NCBI RefSeq assembly: GCF_030551255.1
Contig: NZ_CP130630.1
Span: forward strand, 1,302,001-1,366,000
Length of the DNA: 64,000 nucleotides
Direction: 5' to 3'
From: Streptomyces sp. NL15-2K
GTDB taxonomy: Bacteria; Actinomycetota; Actinomycetes; Streptomycetales; Streptomycetaceae
Positions 1 to 7,703 of the stretch are shown here, one piece after another. The notes under the pieces are model-generated. The model did no database searches and was not told where the DNA came from. It was given only the letters and a program-made list of their open reading frames with translations. How positions within the stretch are numbered: the first letter of the stretch is position 1; each line of letters starts with the position of its first letter. The position numbers and the translations under genes are program-made.

Positions 1-1
1 G

Positions 2-1381
2 CTGGCGGCCACGCTCGCGATCACGGTCGGTCTCCTCTGCGTGGCGGCATGGGCGATGCGACTCGGCTTCGTCGCCGACCTGCTCTCCCGTCCCGTCCTG
101 ATCGGCTATCTGACAGGCGTGGCGCTGATCATGATCGTGGACCAGCTACCCAAACTCACCGGCGTCCGCACGACAGGCTCGGCCTTCTTCCCCCAACTGT
201 GGTCCTTTGCGGGCCACTTGTCGCGGGCCCATCCGGCCACGGTGGTGTTCTCCGCCGTGATGATCGCGGTCCTTTTCACGACGGCGCGCTTCTTTCGCAC
301 GGTTCCCGGGCCTCTGCTCGCCGTGGTGTTCGGCACCGCGGCCGTGGTGGTCTTCGACCTCGACGACCGGTACGGCCTCAAGGTGATCGGTGACGTCCCG
401 TCGGGCCTGCCCGGCGCGGCCGTGCCGGACCTCACCGACCTGCCGCACCTGATCCTCCCCGCCCTGGGAGTCGTCCTCGTCGGCTACACCGACTTCGTCC
501 TCACCGCACGGGCCTTCACGCGGCGTGACGAGGAGGGTCCCGGGCTCGACGCCAACCAGGAGTTCCTGGCCCTGGGCGCGGCCAACCTGGGCGCCGGTGC
601 GCTGCACGGATTCCCGGTGAGCAGCAGCGCCAGCCGCACCGCGCTCGCCTCCTCCGCCGGCGCCCGCAGCCAGGCGTACTCGCTGATCGCCGGAGCGGTG
701 GTCCTCGCGGTCCTGCTCTTCCTCAGCCCTCTGCTGACCCGCACCCCTTCGGCCGTCCTCGGGGCGCTCGTGGTGTACGCCGCCGTCCGCATGATCGATC
801 TGGCGGGCTTCCGGCGACTGGCGTCCTTCCGCCGCCGGGAACTCCTGCTGGCGCTCGGCTGCCTCGCCGGGGTACTGGCCCTGGACATCCTGTACGGGGT
901 ACTGGTCGCCGTCGGCCTGTCCGTGGCCGAGCTGCTCACCCGGGTGGCCCGCCCGCACGACGCCGTCGAGGGCCTGGTGCCCGGCATGGCCGGCATGCAC
1001 GATGTCGACGACTACCCCCAGGCCAGCACCATCCCGGGCCTCCTGGTCTACCGCTACGACTCCCCTCTCTTCTTCGCCAACGCGGAGAACTTCCGCCGCC
1101 GGGCGCTGGCCGCCGTCGACGAACAGACCAGCCCCGTCCGCTGGTTCGTCCTCAACACCGAGGCCAACGTCGAGGTCGACATCACCGCCTTGGACGCCGT
1201 CGACGAACTCCGCCGCGAACTCACCGAGCGCGGCATCGTCTTCGCCCTCGCCCGCGTCAAGCAGGACCTGCTGGACGACCTGACGGCGTACGGCCTCGCG
1301 GACACCGTCGGCAGCGAGCGGATCTTCCCCACCCTGCCGACGGCCGTGGCCGCGTACCGGAAGTGGTGCCGCGACCAGTAG
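2..1381 (+). CDS. SulP family anion transporter with C-terminal STAS domain (5' end outside window)
   Basis: The reading frame is open from base 2, so the gene starts upstream of the window; the GTG at 41 is internal. About 459 residues are visible. The first ~300 form hydrophobic helices of a SulP (sulfate permease/SLC26-type) carrier, including the conserved stretch GFPVSSSASRTALA near residue 205. The last ~110 residues form a STAS domain (GLLVYRYDSPLFFANAENF, then VDITALDAVDELRRELTERG). The family moves sulfate, bicarbonate or other anions across the inner membrane; the substrate cannot be told here. It lies 306 bp before hmp on the same strand, and no terminator was recognised between them. 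Complete family members are usually 500-570 aa, so roughly 50-100 residues are missing. Confidence 0.9.
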   Translation: MAATLAITVGLLCVAAWAMRLGFVADLLSRPVLIGYLTGVALIMIVDQLPKLTGVRTTGSAFFPQLWSFAGHLSRAHPATVVFSAVMIAVLFTTARFFRTVPGPLLAVVFGTAAVVVFDLDDRYGLKVIGDVPSGLPGAAVPDLTDLPHLILPALGVVLVGYTDFVLTARAFTRRDEEGPGLDANQEFLALGAANLGAGALHGFPVSSSASRTALASSAGARSQAYSLIAGAVVLAVLLFLSPLLTRTPSAVLGALVVYAAVRMIDLAGFRRLASFRRRELLLALGCLAGVLALDILYGVLVAVGLSVAELLTRVARPHDAVEGLVPGMAGMHDVDDYPQASTIPGLLVYRYDSPLFFANAENFRRRALAAVDEQTSPVRWFVLNTEANVEVDITALDAVDELRRELTERGIVFALARVKQDLLDDLTAYGLADTVGSERIFPTLPTAVAAYRKWCRDQ

Positions 1382-1687
1382 ACCGCCCCGGGAACCAGAC
1401 TCCGCAGCGCGCCGCTCGCGAGGTGCCTGGAGAGGACGCCGCCGTCGGCGATCACCCGGCACAGTGGCGGCGGACAGGGCTGTCGGGCGGTCGCCCGGGC
1501 GCCGTACGGCCCTGTGGCACAGCAGGTGGCGGGGCCGATGTTCCCGAACCATGGGGCCGTTCGGCCCCTCTTCGCCCCACGCCGCGAAACAGCACCGAAA
1601 CGCGGCCCGGTGCCTGCTACACAGAAGATGCCGCCCGATGCGATGCGGCGCACTTCCCACCTCGTTCCCCCCTGCCTGGGAGGCTTC
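1382..1687. other. 306-bp intergenic region before hmp
   Basis: No coding gene was recognised. The region holds the perfect palindrome described separately at 1553-1568. A GGGAGG ribosome binding site at 1679-1684 lies four bases before the hmp ATG. Confidence 0.6.
1553..1568. promoter_or_regulatory. Candidate DevR/OsdR-like operator upstream of hmp
   Basis: Perfect inverted repeat GGGGCCG-TT-CGGCCCC, about 120 bp before the hmp start. Two related 14-mers with the same 6-2-6 layout occur before ohyA (3486-3499) and before the SHOCT gene (6459-6472). The shape resembles the GGGACC-type palindromes of DosR/DevR regulators that respond to hypoxia and NO. The assignment is inference from similarity and gene content. 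Confidence 0.4.
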
Positions 1688-2902
1688 ATGCTGTCCGCAG
1701 AATCCGCCGCCGTGGTCCGTGCCACCCTGCCCGCCGTGGCCGGAGCACTCGACGAGATCACCACACGCTTCTACGGCGCGATGTTCCGCGACCGCCCGGA
1801 ACTGCTCGACGGAATGTTCAACCGCGGCAACCAGGCCAGCGGAGCCCAGCGCCGCGCCCTGGCCGGTTCGATCGCCGGATTCGCGACCGCGCTCCTCGAT
1901 GACCCGGACGCCCGCCCGGACACCCTGCTGGACCGCATCGCGCACAAGCACGCCGCGGTCGGCGTCACCGACGACCAGTACACGATCGTGCACAAGTACC
2001 TGTTCGGCGAGATAGCCGAGGTACTGGGCGACGCGGTCACCCCTGAGGTGGCGGCCGCCTGGGACGAGGTGTACTGGCTGATGGCCGGCGCCCTGATCGG
2101 CCGGGAGGCCCGCCTCTACCAGGACGCGGGCATCGAGCCCGGCCACATCTGGCGGCAGTGGACGGTCGTGGAGCGCCGCACCGAAACCCTTGACACCGTG
2201 TCCTTCCTGCTCCGCCCAGCCGACGGCAAACCAGCCCCGCAGGCACGGGCAGGCCAGTACGTGAGCGTGCGCGCCCCGATGGCCGACGGCGTACACCAGT
2301 TGCGCCAGTACAGCTTGTCCTCCGACCCCGGCGGCGAACTGCGGCGGATCACCGTGAAGCGGGTGACCGGTGCTGCCGGTGAGCCGGACGGCGAAGTCTC
2401 CAACCTGCTCCACACCCAGGTCCGCCCCGGCGACGAACTGACACTGTCCGCGCCCTTCGGCGACGTCTTCCTCGACGACCCGGCCGACACCACCACCCCG
2501 GTCGTCCTGGTCTCCGCGGGCATCGGCTGCACCCCCATGACCGGCATCCTGGCCCACCTCGCCGCCCTCCGCTCACCTCGCCCGGTCCTGCTCCTGCACG
2601 CCGACCGCTCGCCCACCGACCACGCCCTGCGCACCGAGACGCGCGAGCTCGTCGGGCAACTGCCCCATGCCCGCGCCGTGTTCTGGTACGAGCGCCCCGG
2701 CGAGGAGGAACCCAACTCCCGCGCCGATCTGATGAACCTCGACGGCATCGAACTGCCCCACGACGCCACCGTGTTCCTGTGTGGCCCGCTGCCGTTCATG
2801 CGCGAGGTGCGCGGACAGCTGCTGCGTGCCGGCGTCCCGGCCAAGCGCATCCGGTACGAGGTCTTCGGACCCGACCTTTGGCTGCCCGGATCGACGGCCT
2901 GA
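1688..2902 (+). CDS. hmp: Flavohemoglobin / nitric oxide dioxygenase
   Basis: A 404-aa protein, the usual length for the family. Residues 1-135 are a globin domain with B10 Tyr29 (FYGAMF) and a proximal-His region (AHKHAAVGV). Residues ~150-255 are the FAD domain with RQYSLSSDP, and the C-terminal third is the NAD domain with GIGCTPM and FLCGPLPFM. It oxidises NO to nitrate in the cytoplasm using O2 and NAD(P)H. The ATG at 1688 is chosen because GGGAGG lies just upstream and the globin fold starts there; the frame is open 58 codons further up but without homology. The ribosome-hibernation-like gene follows 52 bp downstream and probably shares the transcript. Confidence 0.95.
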   Translation: MLSAESAAVVRATLPAVAGALDEITTRFYGAMFRDRPELLDGMFNRGNQASGAQRRALAGSIAGFATALLDDPDARPDTLLDRIAHKHAAVGVTDDQYTIVHKYLFGEIAEVLGDAVTPEVAAAWDEVYWLMAGALIGREARLYQDAGIEPGHIWRQWTVVERRTETLDTVSFLLRPADGKPAPQARAGQYVSVRAPMADGVHQLRQYSLSSDPGGELRRITVKRVTGAAGEPDGEVSNLLHTQVRPGDELTLSAPFGDVFLDDPADTTTPVVLVSAGIGCTPMTGILAHLAALRSPRPVLLLHADRSPTDHALRTETRELVGQLPHARAVFWYERPGEEEPNSRADLMNLDGIELPHDATVFLCGPLPFMREVRGQLLRAGVPAKRIRYEVFGPDLWLPGSTA

Positions 2903-2954
2903 ACGACCTAGCACATCTCATCCATCTCATCGCACTTCCACGAAGGAAACCGAC

Positions 2955-3374
2955 ATGACTGGCAAGGACACCCAAGCCACCGATCCCACCGTGCTGCTGC
3001 GTTCGGACGGCGAGGTGGACGAGGACACGCTCGCGTACGCCCGCGCGAAGATCGACGCCGTCCTGGGCAGGCCGGGACTGCCCCCAGTCACCGGCGAGGT
3101 GCACATCACGCGAGCGTCCGCCCACCACGCGGACCGTCCCTGGGCGGCGACGGCCGCCCTGCACGTCGGACGGCGTGAGGTGGTCGTGCTCGCCGAGGAG
3201 GCCACCGGCCGGGAGGTCGTCGACCAGCTCCAGGACGGCTGCGCCGCCAGACCGACAAGGCGGCCCACGCCGGGCACCACGGCCACCACGCGCCGGCACC
3301 GCCGTGGCGGCGGGACCGCTGAGCCACGGCCTACTGACGACAGCGGCAGGGCGACGCATTCTCACCCGGCGTGA
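2955..3374 (+). CDS. HPF/RaiA-like ribosome-associated protein with frameshifted C-terminus
   Basis: Residues 1-95 look like the ribosome hibernation promoting factor/RaiA fold seen in actinobacterial stress clusters (AYARAKIDAVLG, GEVHITRASAHH, AATAALHVGRREVVVLAEEA). Such proteins bind the 30S subunit and silence ribosomes in dormancy. The frame gives 139 aa, but the tail after LQD (about 3236) turns into Arg/Pro/Thr-rich shadow sequence. From 3239 the +2 frame reads LRRQTDKAAHAGHHGHHAPAP and stops at 3322, which looks like the genuine tail. One missing C near 3237 explains this, as CGG CTG would restore DRLRRQTDK. The frameshift could be real or a sequencing error. Start ATG 2955 has AAGGAAAC upstream. 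It lies 52 bp after hmp. Confidence 0.7.
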   Translation: MTGKDTQATDPTVLLRSDGEVDEDTLAYARAKIDAVLGRPGLPPVTGEVHITRASAHHADRPWAATAALHVGRREVVVLAEEATGREVVDQLQDGCAARPTRRPTPGTTATTRRHRRGGGTAEPRPTDDSGRATHSHPA

Positions 3375-3485
3375 GCCAGTGGTGAGTACCGGCCGGTCGG
3401 TGACGGTCCACCAACCCGGACCTGTCCTGGCCCGACGCACGTGGACACCGTAGAGGTCACCTCACAGGCCGTATGGACCACACAG

Positions 3486-3499
3486 GTGACCAACGGCCC
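3486..3499. promoter_or_regulatory. Candidate DevR/OsdR-like operator upstream of ohyA
   Basis: GTGACC-AA-CGGCCC, an imperfect palindrome of the same 6-2-6 design as the ones before hmp and the SHOCT gene, 76 bp upstream of the ohyA start codon. The right arm CGGCCC matches the hmp box exactly. Confidence 0.35.
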
Positions 3500-3575
3500 A
3501 CTGACGGCGCCCGCCGACTCAGAAACCCTGAGATACGGGGTTCCCGATCGACGGGCGAGACCGAGGAGTTGTGAG

Positions 3576-5147
3576 ATGGCGAAGGCATATCTGGTGGGCA
3601 GCGGCATCGCGGCACTCGCCGCGGCCACCTTTCTGATCCGCGACGGCGGATTCGACGGGGTGGACATCCACCTCTTTGAAGAGCAGAGGAACATTGGCGG
3701 CAGCCTGGACGCGGGCGGCACGGCGAACACCGGCTACACCATGCGCGGCGGGCGGATGTTCGAGGCCGAGTACCGCTGTACGTACGACTTGTTGTCCGAC
3801 ATCCCCTCCCTCGACGACCCTTCGGTGTCGGTGACCCAGGAAATACTTGCCGGCCGTGAGGAGTTCGCCTGGGACGACATCGCACGCCTCGTCGACGGCG
3901 ACGGGAAGATCGTCGACACCCGCTCGATGGGGTTCACTGAGGGAGACCGGCTGAGCCTGGTCCGGTGCCTGGCGACCCCTGAGGGACACCTCGACGGCAA
4001 GCGCATCAGCGACTGCTTCAGCGAGCACTTCTTCACCACGAACTTCTGGTTCATGTGGTGCACCACGTTCGCCTTCCAGCCCTCGCACAGCGCGATCGAG
4101 TTCCACCGCTATCTCAGGCGCTTCATCCACCTCCTCCCCGAGTTCGCCTCCATGTCCGGCATCCATCGGACCCGCTACAACCAGTACGACTCCATCGTGC
4201 GCCCCCTGACGGCCTGGCTCCGCGAACGCGGCGTCACCATCCACACCGGCTGCCACGTCACCGACCTCGGGTTCGCACCGGGCCGCAGGAGTACGAGGGT
4301 CGACCGCATCCACCTGTCCCGTAGCGGCCGTGACGAGAAGATCCAGGTAGCCCCCGAAGACCTGGTCCTGGTCACCAACGGCTCCATGACCGACGCCTCC
4401 AGCCTCGGCTCGCACACCGCAGCCCCGCCCCCACGTCACCATCGCTCGGACGCCTGGCTGCTCTGGCACCGCCTGGCACGCGGGCGTGACGACTTCGGCA
4501 ACCCGGACGCGTTCGACAAGCACGTCAAGGAGTCGCGATGGGAGTCGTTCACGGTCACCGCGAAGGATCCCACCTTCCTCAAGGCACTGGAGGAGTTCAG
4601 CGGCCGCGAGACCGGCAAGGGCGGCCTTATGACCTTCACCGACTCCAACTGGCTGCTCACCATCGTCGCCAACCGCCAGCCCGTCTACCGTGACCAGCCC
4701 GAGGACGTCTCCGTCTTGTGGGGCTACGGCCTACATCCCGGTCGCGCCGGCAACCACACACCCAAGCCGATGACGATGTGCTCCGGCCGCGAGATCCTCG
4801 AGGAGGTCCTGCACCACCTGCACTTCGACGAGCCGACGGCGGCCCGGATCCTTCAGACCTCCACCGTCGTGCCGTGCCTCATGCCATACGTCACCAGCCA
4901 GTTCCTGTCCCGCCGCCGCGACGACCGGCCCAAGGTCGTACCCGAAAGAGCGGTGAACCTCGCCTTCATCGGACAGTTCGCCGAGGTACCGGACGACGTC
5001 GTCTTCACCGTCGAGTACTCCGTACGCACCGCCTGGACAGCGGTGGCCCAACTCCTCAAGCTCGACAGACAGCCTCCACCGGTCTACAAGGGCCACCACG
5101 ATCCCCACGTCCTGGCCGCGGCCCTGGAGACGATGCACCGCCACTGA
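3576..5147 (+). CDS. ohyA: Oleate hydratase
   Basis: A 523-aa FAD-dependent fatty acid double-bond hydratase (converts oleate to 10-hydroxystearate). The N-terminal dinucleotide fold is VGSGIAALAAATFL, followed by FEEQRNIGGSLDAGG. Further family landmarks are the GGRMFEAEYRCTYDLL segment, the FMWCTTFAFQPSHSAIEF region and RTRYNQYDSIVRPL. Start ATG 3576 has GAGGAG at 3563-3568. The enzyme acts on free unsaturated fatty acids and is usually linked to detoxification or stress. It is at the short end of the family (often 530-650 aa) but has no visible gap. A candidate stress operator lies 76 bp upstream. Confidence 0.9.
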   Translation: MAKAYLVGSGIAALAAATFLIRDGGFDGVDIHLFEEQRNIGGSLDAGGTANTGYTMRGGRMFEAEYRCTYDLLSDIPSLDDPSVSVTQEILAGREEFAWDDIARLVDGDGKIVDTRSMGFTEGDRLSLVRCLATPEGHLDGKRISDCFSEHFFTTNFWFMWCTTFAFQPSHSAIEFHRYLRRFIHLLPEFASMSGIHRTRYNQYDSIVRPLTAWLRERGVTIHTGCHVTDLGFAPGRRSTRVDRIHLSRSGRDEKIQVAPEDLVLVTNGSMTDASSLGSHTAAPPPRHHRSDAWLLWHRLARGRDDFGNPDAFDKHVKESRWESFTVTAKDPTFLKALEEFSGRETGKGGLMTFTDSNWLLTIVANRQPVYRDQPEDVSVLWGYGLHPGRAGNHTPKPMTMCSGREILEEVLHHLHFDEPTAARILQTSTVVPCLMPYVTSQFLSRRRDDRPKVVPERAVNLAFIGQFAEVPDDVVFTVEYSVRTAWTAVAQLLKLDRQPPPVYKGHHDPHVLAAALETMHRH

Positions 5148-5419
5148 CCCGGAGCGCGACCAGCCGACACGTTCCCCGCCCCCGACACAGCACACTCAGG
5201 TTCACGACCTGCGAGAGCGAAGTGGGTTTCACGTCAACCATCGGCCGAGTTCCGAAACTGCAGGATTCTCCTCGCAGTTGCTCCGATAATTTCCCCAAAG
5301 CATCCAAGTCGACGGCAGACGGCGCCGGGGGACGCGTGAGCAAGGACCGCGACAGCCAAGGTCGGTGCTCGCTCGTGGCGCAATGCCCGGGCTAAGCGCA
5401 CGGGCTCGCCGCTTGGTTG
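5148..5419. other. Intergenic stretch between ohyA and the cupredoxin pseudogene
   Basis: No gene with recognisable homology, no strong hairpin and no operator seen. It may include decayed downstream sequence of the neighbouring pseudogene. Confidence 0.4.
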
Positions 5420-5782
5420 TCAGCCCACAGTGAGCATGCCCTTCGTGTTCGGGTGGTCCGTGCAGATGTAGGAGTAGCTGCCGGATCGAGTGCGGTGAAC
5501 GTGGCGTCGCCTCGCCTGCGATGCTGCCGGTACCGAACGTCTTTCCCCGGTGGCGGTCACGGTGTGCGGGGAATCGCGGTTCACGACGGTGATCTTCGCC
5601 AAAGTGAAGGCGAAGTTCTCGATCACGAAGCGCGCCGCGGCGGGTCGGCACTGATTCCGGCAGGCGGCGCGCTGATCGTGGTAGGGCCATTGTCACCGCC
5701 GCCACTCGAGCAGCTGATCAGAGCGGGCTACCTGAGAGTGGTGGCGGCGCGGCGGAAGAGGATGACTTCGGCGAGGGGCGTG
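5420..5782 (-). pseudogene. Decayed cupredoxin (plastocyanin-like) lipoprotein
   Basis: Pieces of one secreted copper protein are spread over two or three frames on the minus strand. Near 5780 the frame reads VILFRRAATTL, a signal-peptide start, then hits a TAG. It continues in the same frame as PALISCSSGGGDNG, a lipobox with its Cys, and stops again. The cupredoxin core sits in another frame at 5626-5420: VIENFAFTLAKITVVNRDSP, HTVTATG, then, after a scrambled stretch, SGSYSYICTDHPNTKG with the Cys-His copper-ligand motif and MLTVG at the end. The segment between belongs to a third frame (KTFGTGSIAGEAT). The region between AKITV and NRDS is also shorter than expected. At least one nonsense codon and two or more frameshifts rule out a working product. 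Confidence 0.75.
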
Positions 5783-5801
5783 GACGCCTGTATCCGGCCC
5801 G

Positions 5802-6050
5802 TCAGCGCCGGCCGGATCCGGGGTGCTGGTGCTGGTCGTGCTTGTCCAGCGGGTCGTCGTCCAGGCCGTCGTCGCTGTGACCGCCGTGCATGTCCTGACC
5901 GTGCACGCCCTTCATGAGGAAGATCATCATCAGCGGGCAGGCAGCCACGAGAGCGAGCCCGGCGAGGCCATCCAGCGAGGCGCCGGCCATCAGGGCTCCG
6001 ACGACGCTCGCCGCGGCGAGCGCGTACATGCCGTAGCTGCGCTGGTTCAT
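5802..6050 (-). CDS. DUF2933-type small membrane protein
   Basis: An 82-aa protein starting MNQRSYGMYALAAASVVGALMA in outline, with two predicted membrane segments (residues ~8-25 and ~28-46). A charged His/Asp-rich tail follows (KGVHGQDMHGGHSDDG), typical of DUF2933 proteins found beside copper and stress genes. The ATG at 6050 is preferred over the overlapping GTG at 6053 because GGAGG sits six bases upstream. It lies 51 bp downstream of the frameshifted SHOCT gene in the same direction, so the two likely formed an operon. Function is unknown. Confidence 0.75.
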   Translation of the reverse strand: MNQRSYGMYALAAASVVGALMAGASLDGLAGLALVAACPLMMIFLMKGVHGQDMHGGHSDDGLDDDPLDKHDQHQHPGSGRR

Positions 6051-6101
6051 CACGAGCCTCCTTCAGCGGAGGGCAGAGGCCGCAGCCAGTGCGGCCAGCT
6101 G

Positions 6102-6349
6102 TCAGGGCTTGGTGAGAGGACCGGCGTGCAGAGCGTTCAGGCGGCGCCGGTACTCCTCTTCCCCGCGGGCGAACCGCTCCCCGAGGACCTGCTCAGGCGT
6201 CTGCGGCGCAGCGGGGATATGGGTGTGCTCGTGAGGCCGGTTCACAGCACGCCCGCCGTGATGATCAGCGCCCAGAAAAGGATCATGCTGGCGGACATCG
6301 CAAACCAGCCCCATCCGCTGAGGTCGTGGCCGTACCAGAACATCGCCAT
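6102..6349 (-). pseudogene. SHOCT-domain membrane protein, frameshifted
   Basis: From ATG 6349 the frame reads MAMFWYGHDLSGWGWFAM, then a single membrane helix (SASMILFWALIITAGVL), and stops at TGA 6242-6244. The remainder lies in the neighbouring frame: NRPHEHTHIPAAPQTPEQVL followed by GERFARGEEEYRRRLNAL, a recognisable SHOCT (short C-terminal oligomerisation) motif that ends at 6102. An indel near 6245 joins the two. The SHOCT motif is also short of a few residues after GE. Intact relatives are about 80-90 aa, so the full length is otherwise preserved. The gene sits before the DUF2933 gene and behind the candidate operator at 6459-6472. Confidence 0.7.
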
Positions 6350-6458
6350 TCACCTGCTTCGGGCCGTTCGGCGATCGGGTGCGGGCCCGGAGGCCCGGCG
6401 CCCTGGAGGAGCCTGTGTCCTCACATACATCGCGCCTCTCCCGGGCAGCGACGCGCTG

Positions 6459-6472
6459 GGGCCGAAGGTCCC
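6459..6472. promoter_or_regulatory. Candidate DevR/OsdR-like operator upstream of the SHOCT gene
   Basis: GGGCCG-AA-GGTCCC on the plus strand (GGGACC-TT-CGGCCC on the minus strand), 109 bp before the SHOCT start. It shares layout and arm sequence with the hmp and ohyA boxes. Confidence 0.4.
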
Positions 6473-6584
6473 GACCGGGTGGGCTTTTCCGCCCCTACCA
6501 GGTAGGTGTAGCCGGACGGAGGTGCTGGTCTTCGACCGGCAGGCCATGATGCAGTGGACATCTGTCCCCGCCTCAGTTCGGCGG

Positions 6585-6876
6585 AATCGACCCACAGCGG
6601 TAGGCCGAGTCCCCGCCGAGGCGTGTGGAGCAGCTGACGGAACCGAGGGACCTGGGGCAGACGGCTTCCGATCACCTCCCGCACCGCCTCCACCCGAAAG
6701 CGCCCATCAGGATCGAGTAGCCCGGTGCCATCGAGGATGGCGAGGGCCCCGATCTCCTCGGGCCAGCCGAGATCATCCGGCCACAGCATCATGAGATCCT
6801 GCGGTCCCAACCGCTCCAAGACCGGGAGCCGGCGGCCGGGCTCGGCAGATCTTGGCGTATCGCTGGACTCGTTCAT
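6585..6876 (-). pseudogene. N-terminal part of a WS/DGAT acyltransferase, inverted fragment
   Basis: Starting at ATG 6876 (GGAGGTGG upstream), about 97 residues match the start of wax ester synthase/diacylglycerol acyltransferases: RLGPQDLMMLWPDDLGW, GALAILDGTGLLDPDGRFR, then PRFRQLLHTPRRGLG and PLWVDS. Homology stops there, at about 6585; the frame continues as unrelated sequence to 6421. The next part of the protein (FDLTEHV onward) begins at 6945 on the opposite strand. The N-terminal piece has therefore been inverted relative to the rest of the gene. Confidence 0.7.
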
Positions 6877-6941
6877 GACCCCACCTCCGCCCGGGACGAA
6901 GATCAGGAACCTTGCACACTTCAATGGTCTCGCTTGCTCGA

Positions 6942-7170
6942 CGCTTCGATCTCACCGAGCACGTCCGCGTCCTCCCCTTCTCTGCTCCGCCTGATGAGGC
7001 GCCCCTTCTTCGCGCTATTGAAGACGTGCGCGCTCTCCCTCTGAGCCGGTCACGGCCGCTGTGGGAGATGTGGTTCCTGCCCGGCCTGGCCGGCGACCGG
7101 GTGGCCATGTTCATCAAGGTGCACCACACCATCGCCGACGGCCCGGCGGGGGTGGCCCTGTCGGCACCGG
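6942..7170 (+). pseudogene. Central part of the same WS/DGAT acyltransferase
   Basis: The frame reads RRFDLTEHVRVLPFSAP, then RPLWEMWFLPGLAGDRVAMF and IKVHHTIADGPAGVA. It includes the acyltransferase catalytic HHxxxDG motif (HHTIADG). This is exactly the segment that should follow PLWVDS in the minus-strand fragment next door. After PAGVALSAPG, homology ends and the C-terminal ~300 residues of the family are absent. The gene is dead: split by an inversion of roughly 355 bp and truncated. Confidence 0.7.
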
Positions 7171-7188
7171 GGATGAGCTCATCCCCGC

Positions 7189-7272
7189 GAGGGCGTGCGC
7201 GCCGAACTGTTCGCGGCGGGTCTCGACCTGGCCCACTGGTGGACGGACGACGAGGGCCGTTTCGCGCTCGGC
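7189..7272 (+). pseudogene. Possible C-terminal scrap of an EgtD-type methyltransferase
   Basis: One frame reads VRAELFAAGLDLAHWWTDDEGRFALGR. This resembles the closing segment of L-histidine N-alpha-methyltransferase (EgtD) proteins of actinomycetes, which end with an AAGL...WWTD..G.FAL pattern. No other part of such a gene is present. It adjoins the broken end of the WS/DGAT fragment, which suggests a deletion joining two genes. Recognition is from a short pattern only. Confidence 0.35.
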
Positions 7273-7345
7273 CGCGGCTTGGGGCACGGTGGAGTCACGC
7301 GCCCGACACCTGTGACGCTGCCGTCACCGCGGAGAGGAGCCCCGC

Positions 7346-7561
7346 ATGTCGAACCACACCTACCGGGTAACGGAGATCGTCGGCACCTCGCCCGAGGGCG
7401 TCGACCAGGCCGTCCGCAACGGCATCAGCCGCGCCTCGCAGACCCTGCGGCACCTGGACTGGTTCGAGGTGACCCAGGTGCGGGGCCAGATCGAGAACGG
7501 CGAGATCGCGCACTGGCAGGTCGGCATGAAGGTCGGCTTCCGCCTGGAGGACACGGAGTGA
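7346..7561 (+). CDS. Dodecin family flavin-binding protein
   Basis: A 71-aa protein, the standard dodecin length. It reads MSNHTYRVTEIVGTSPEGVD, then AVRNGISRASQTLRHLDWFE (with the Trp of the flavin-stacking region) and VTQVRGQIENGEIAHWQVGM. Dodecins assemble into hollow 12-mers that store or buffer flavins in the cytoplasm. Start ATG 7346 follows GAGAGG. It is intact although the sequence just upstream is made of gene fragments. Confidence 0.9.
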   Translation: MSNHTYRVTEIVGTSPEGVDQAVRNGISRASQTLRHLDWFEVTQVRGQIENGEIAHWQVGMKVGFRLEDTE

Positions 7562-7703
7562 CCGTCCCGTCCTGAGGCCCCGGCGCCCGCCGGGGCCTCT
7601 CAGGTCAGCCGGGGGCCGTGCCGGGACCGTCGGAGCCGTGCCAGGATCGGCCGAGGCCGTGTCAGGTCCACCGGGGGCTGGCCGTGCCGGATCCACCGGG
7701 GCC

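Noticed and set aside
1622..1640. AAGATG-like element near hmp as an NsrR site
   Set aside because: Only one arm resembles the expected palindrome; the match is too weak.
146..2557. 803-codon open frame on the minus strand
   Set aside because: Antisense to the SulP and hmp genes; composition is the usual GC-frame shadow with no domain.
6900..7370. Functional acyltransferase at 6912-7370
   Set aside because: Only the middle of the fold is present and it ends in an unrelated frame.
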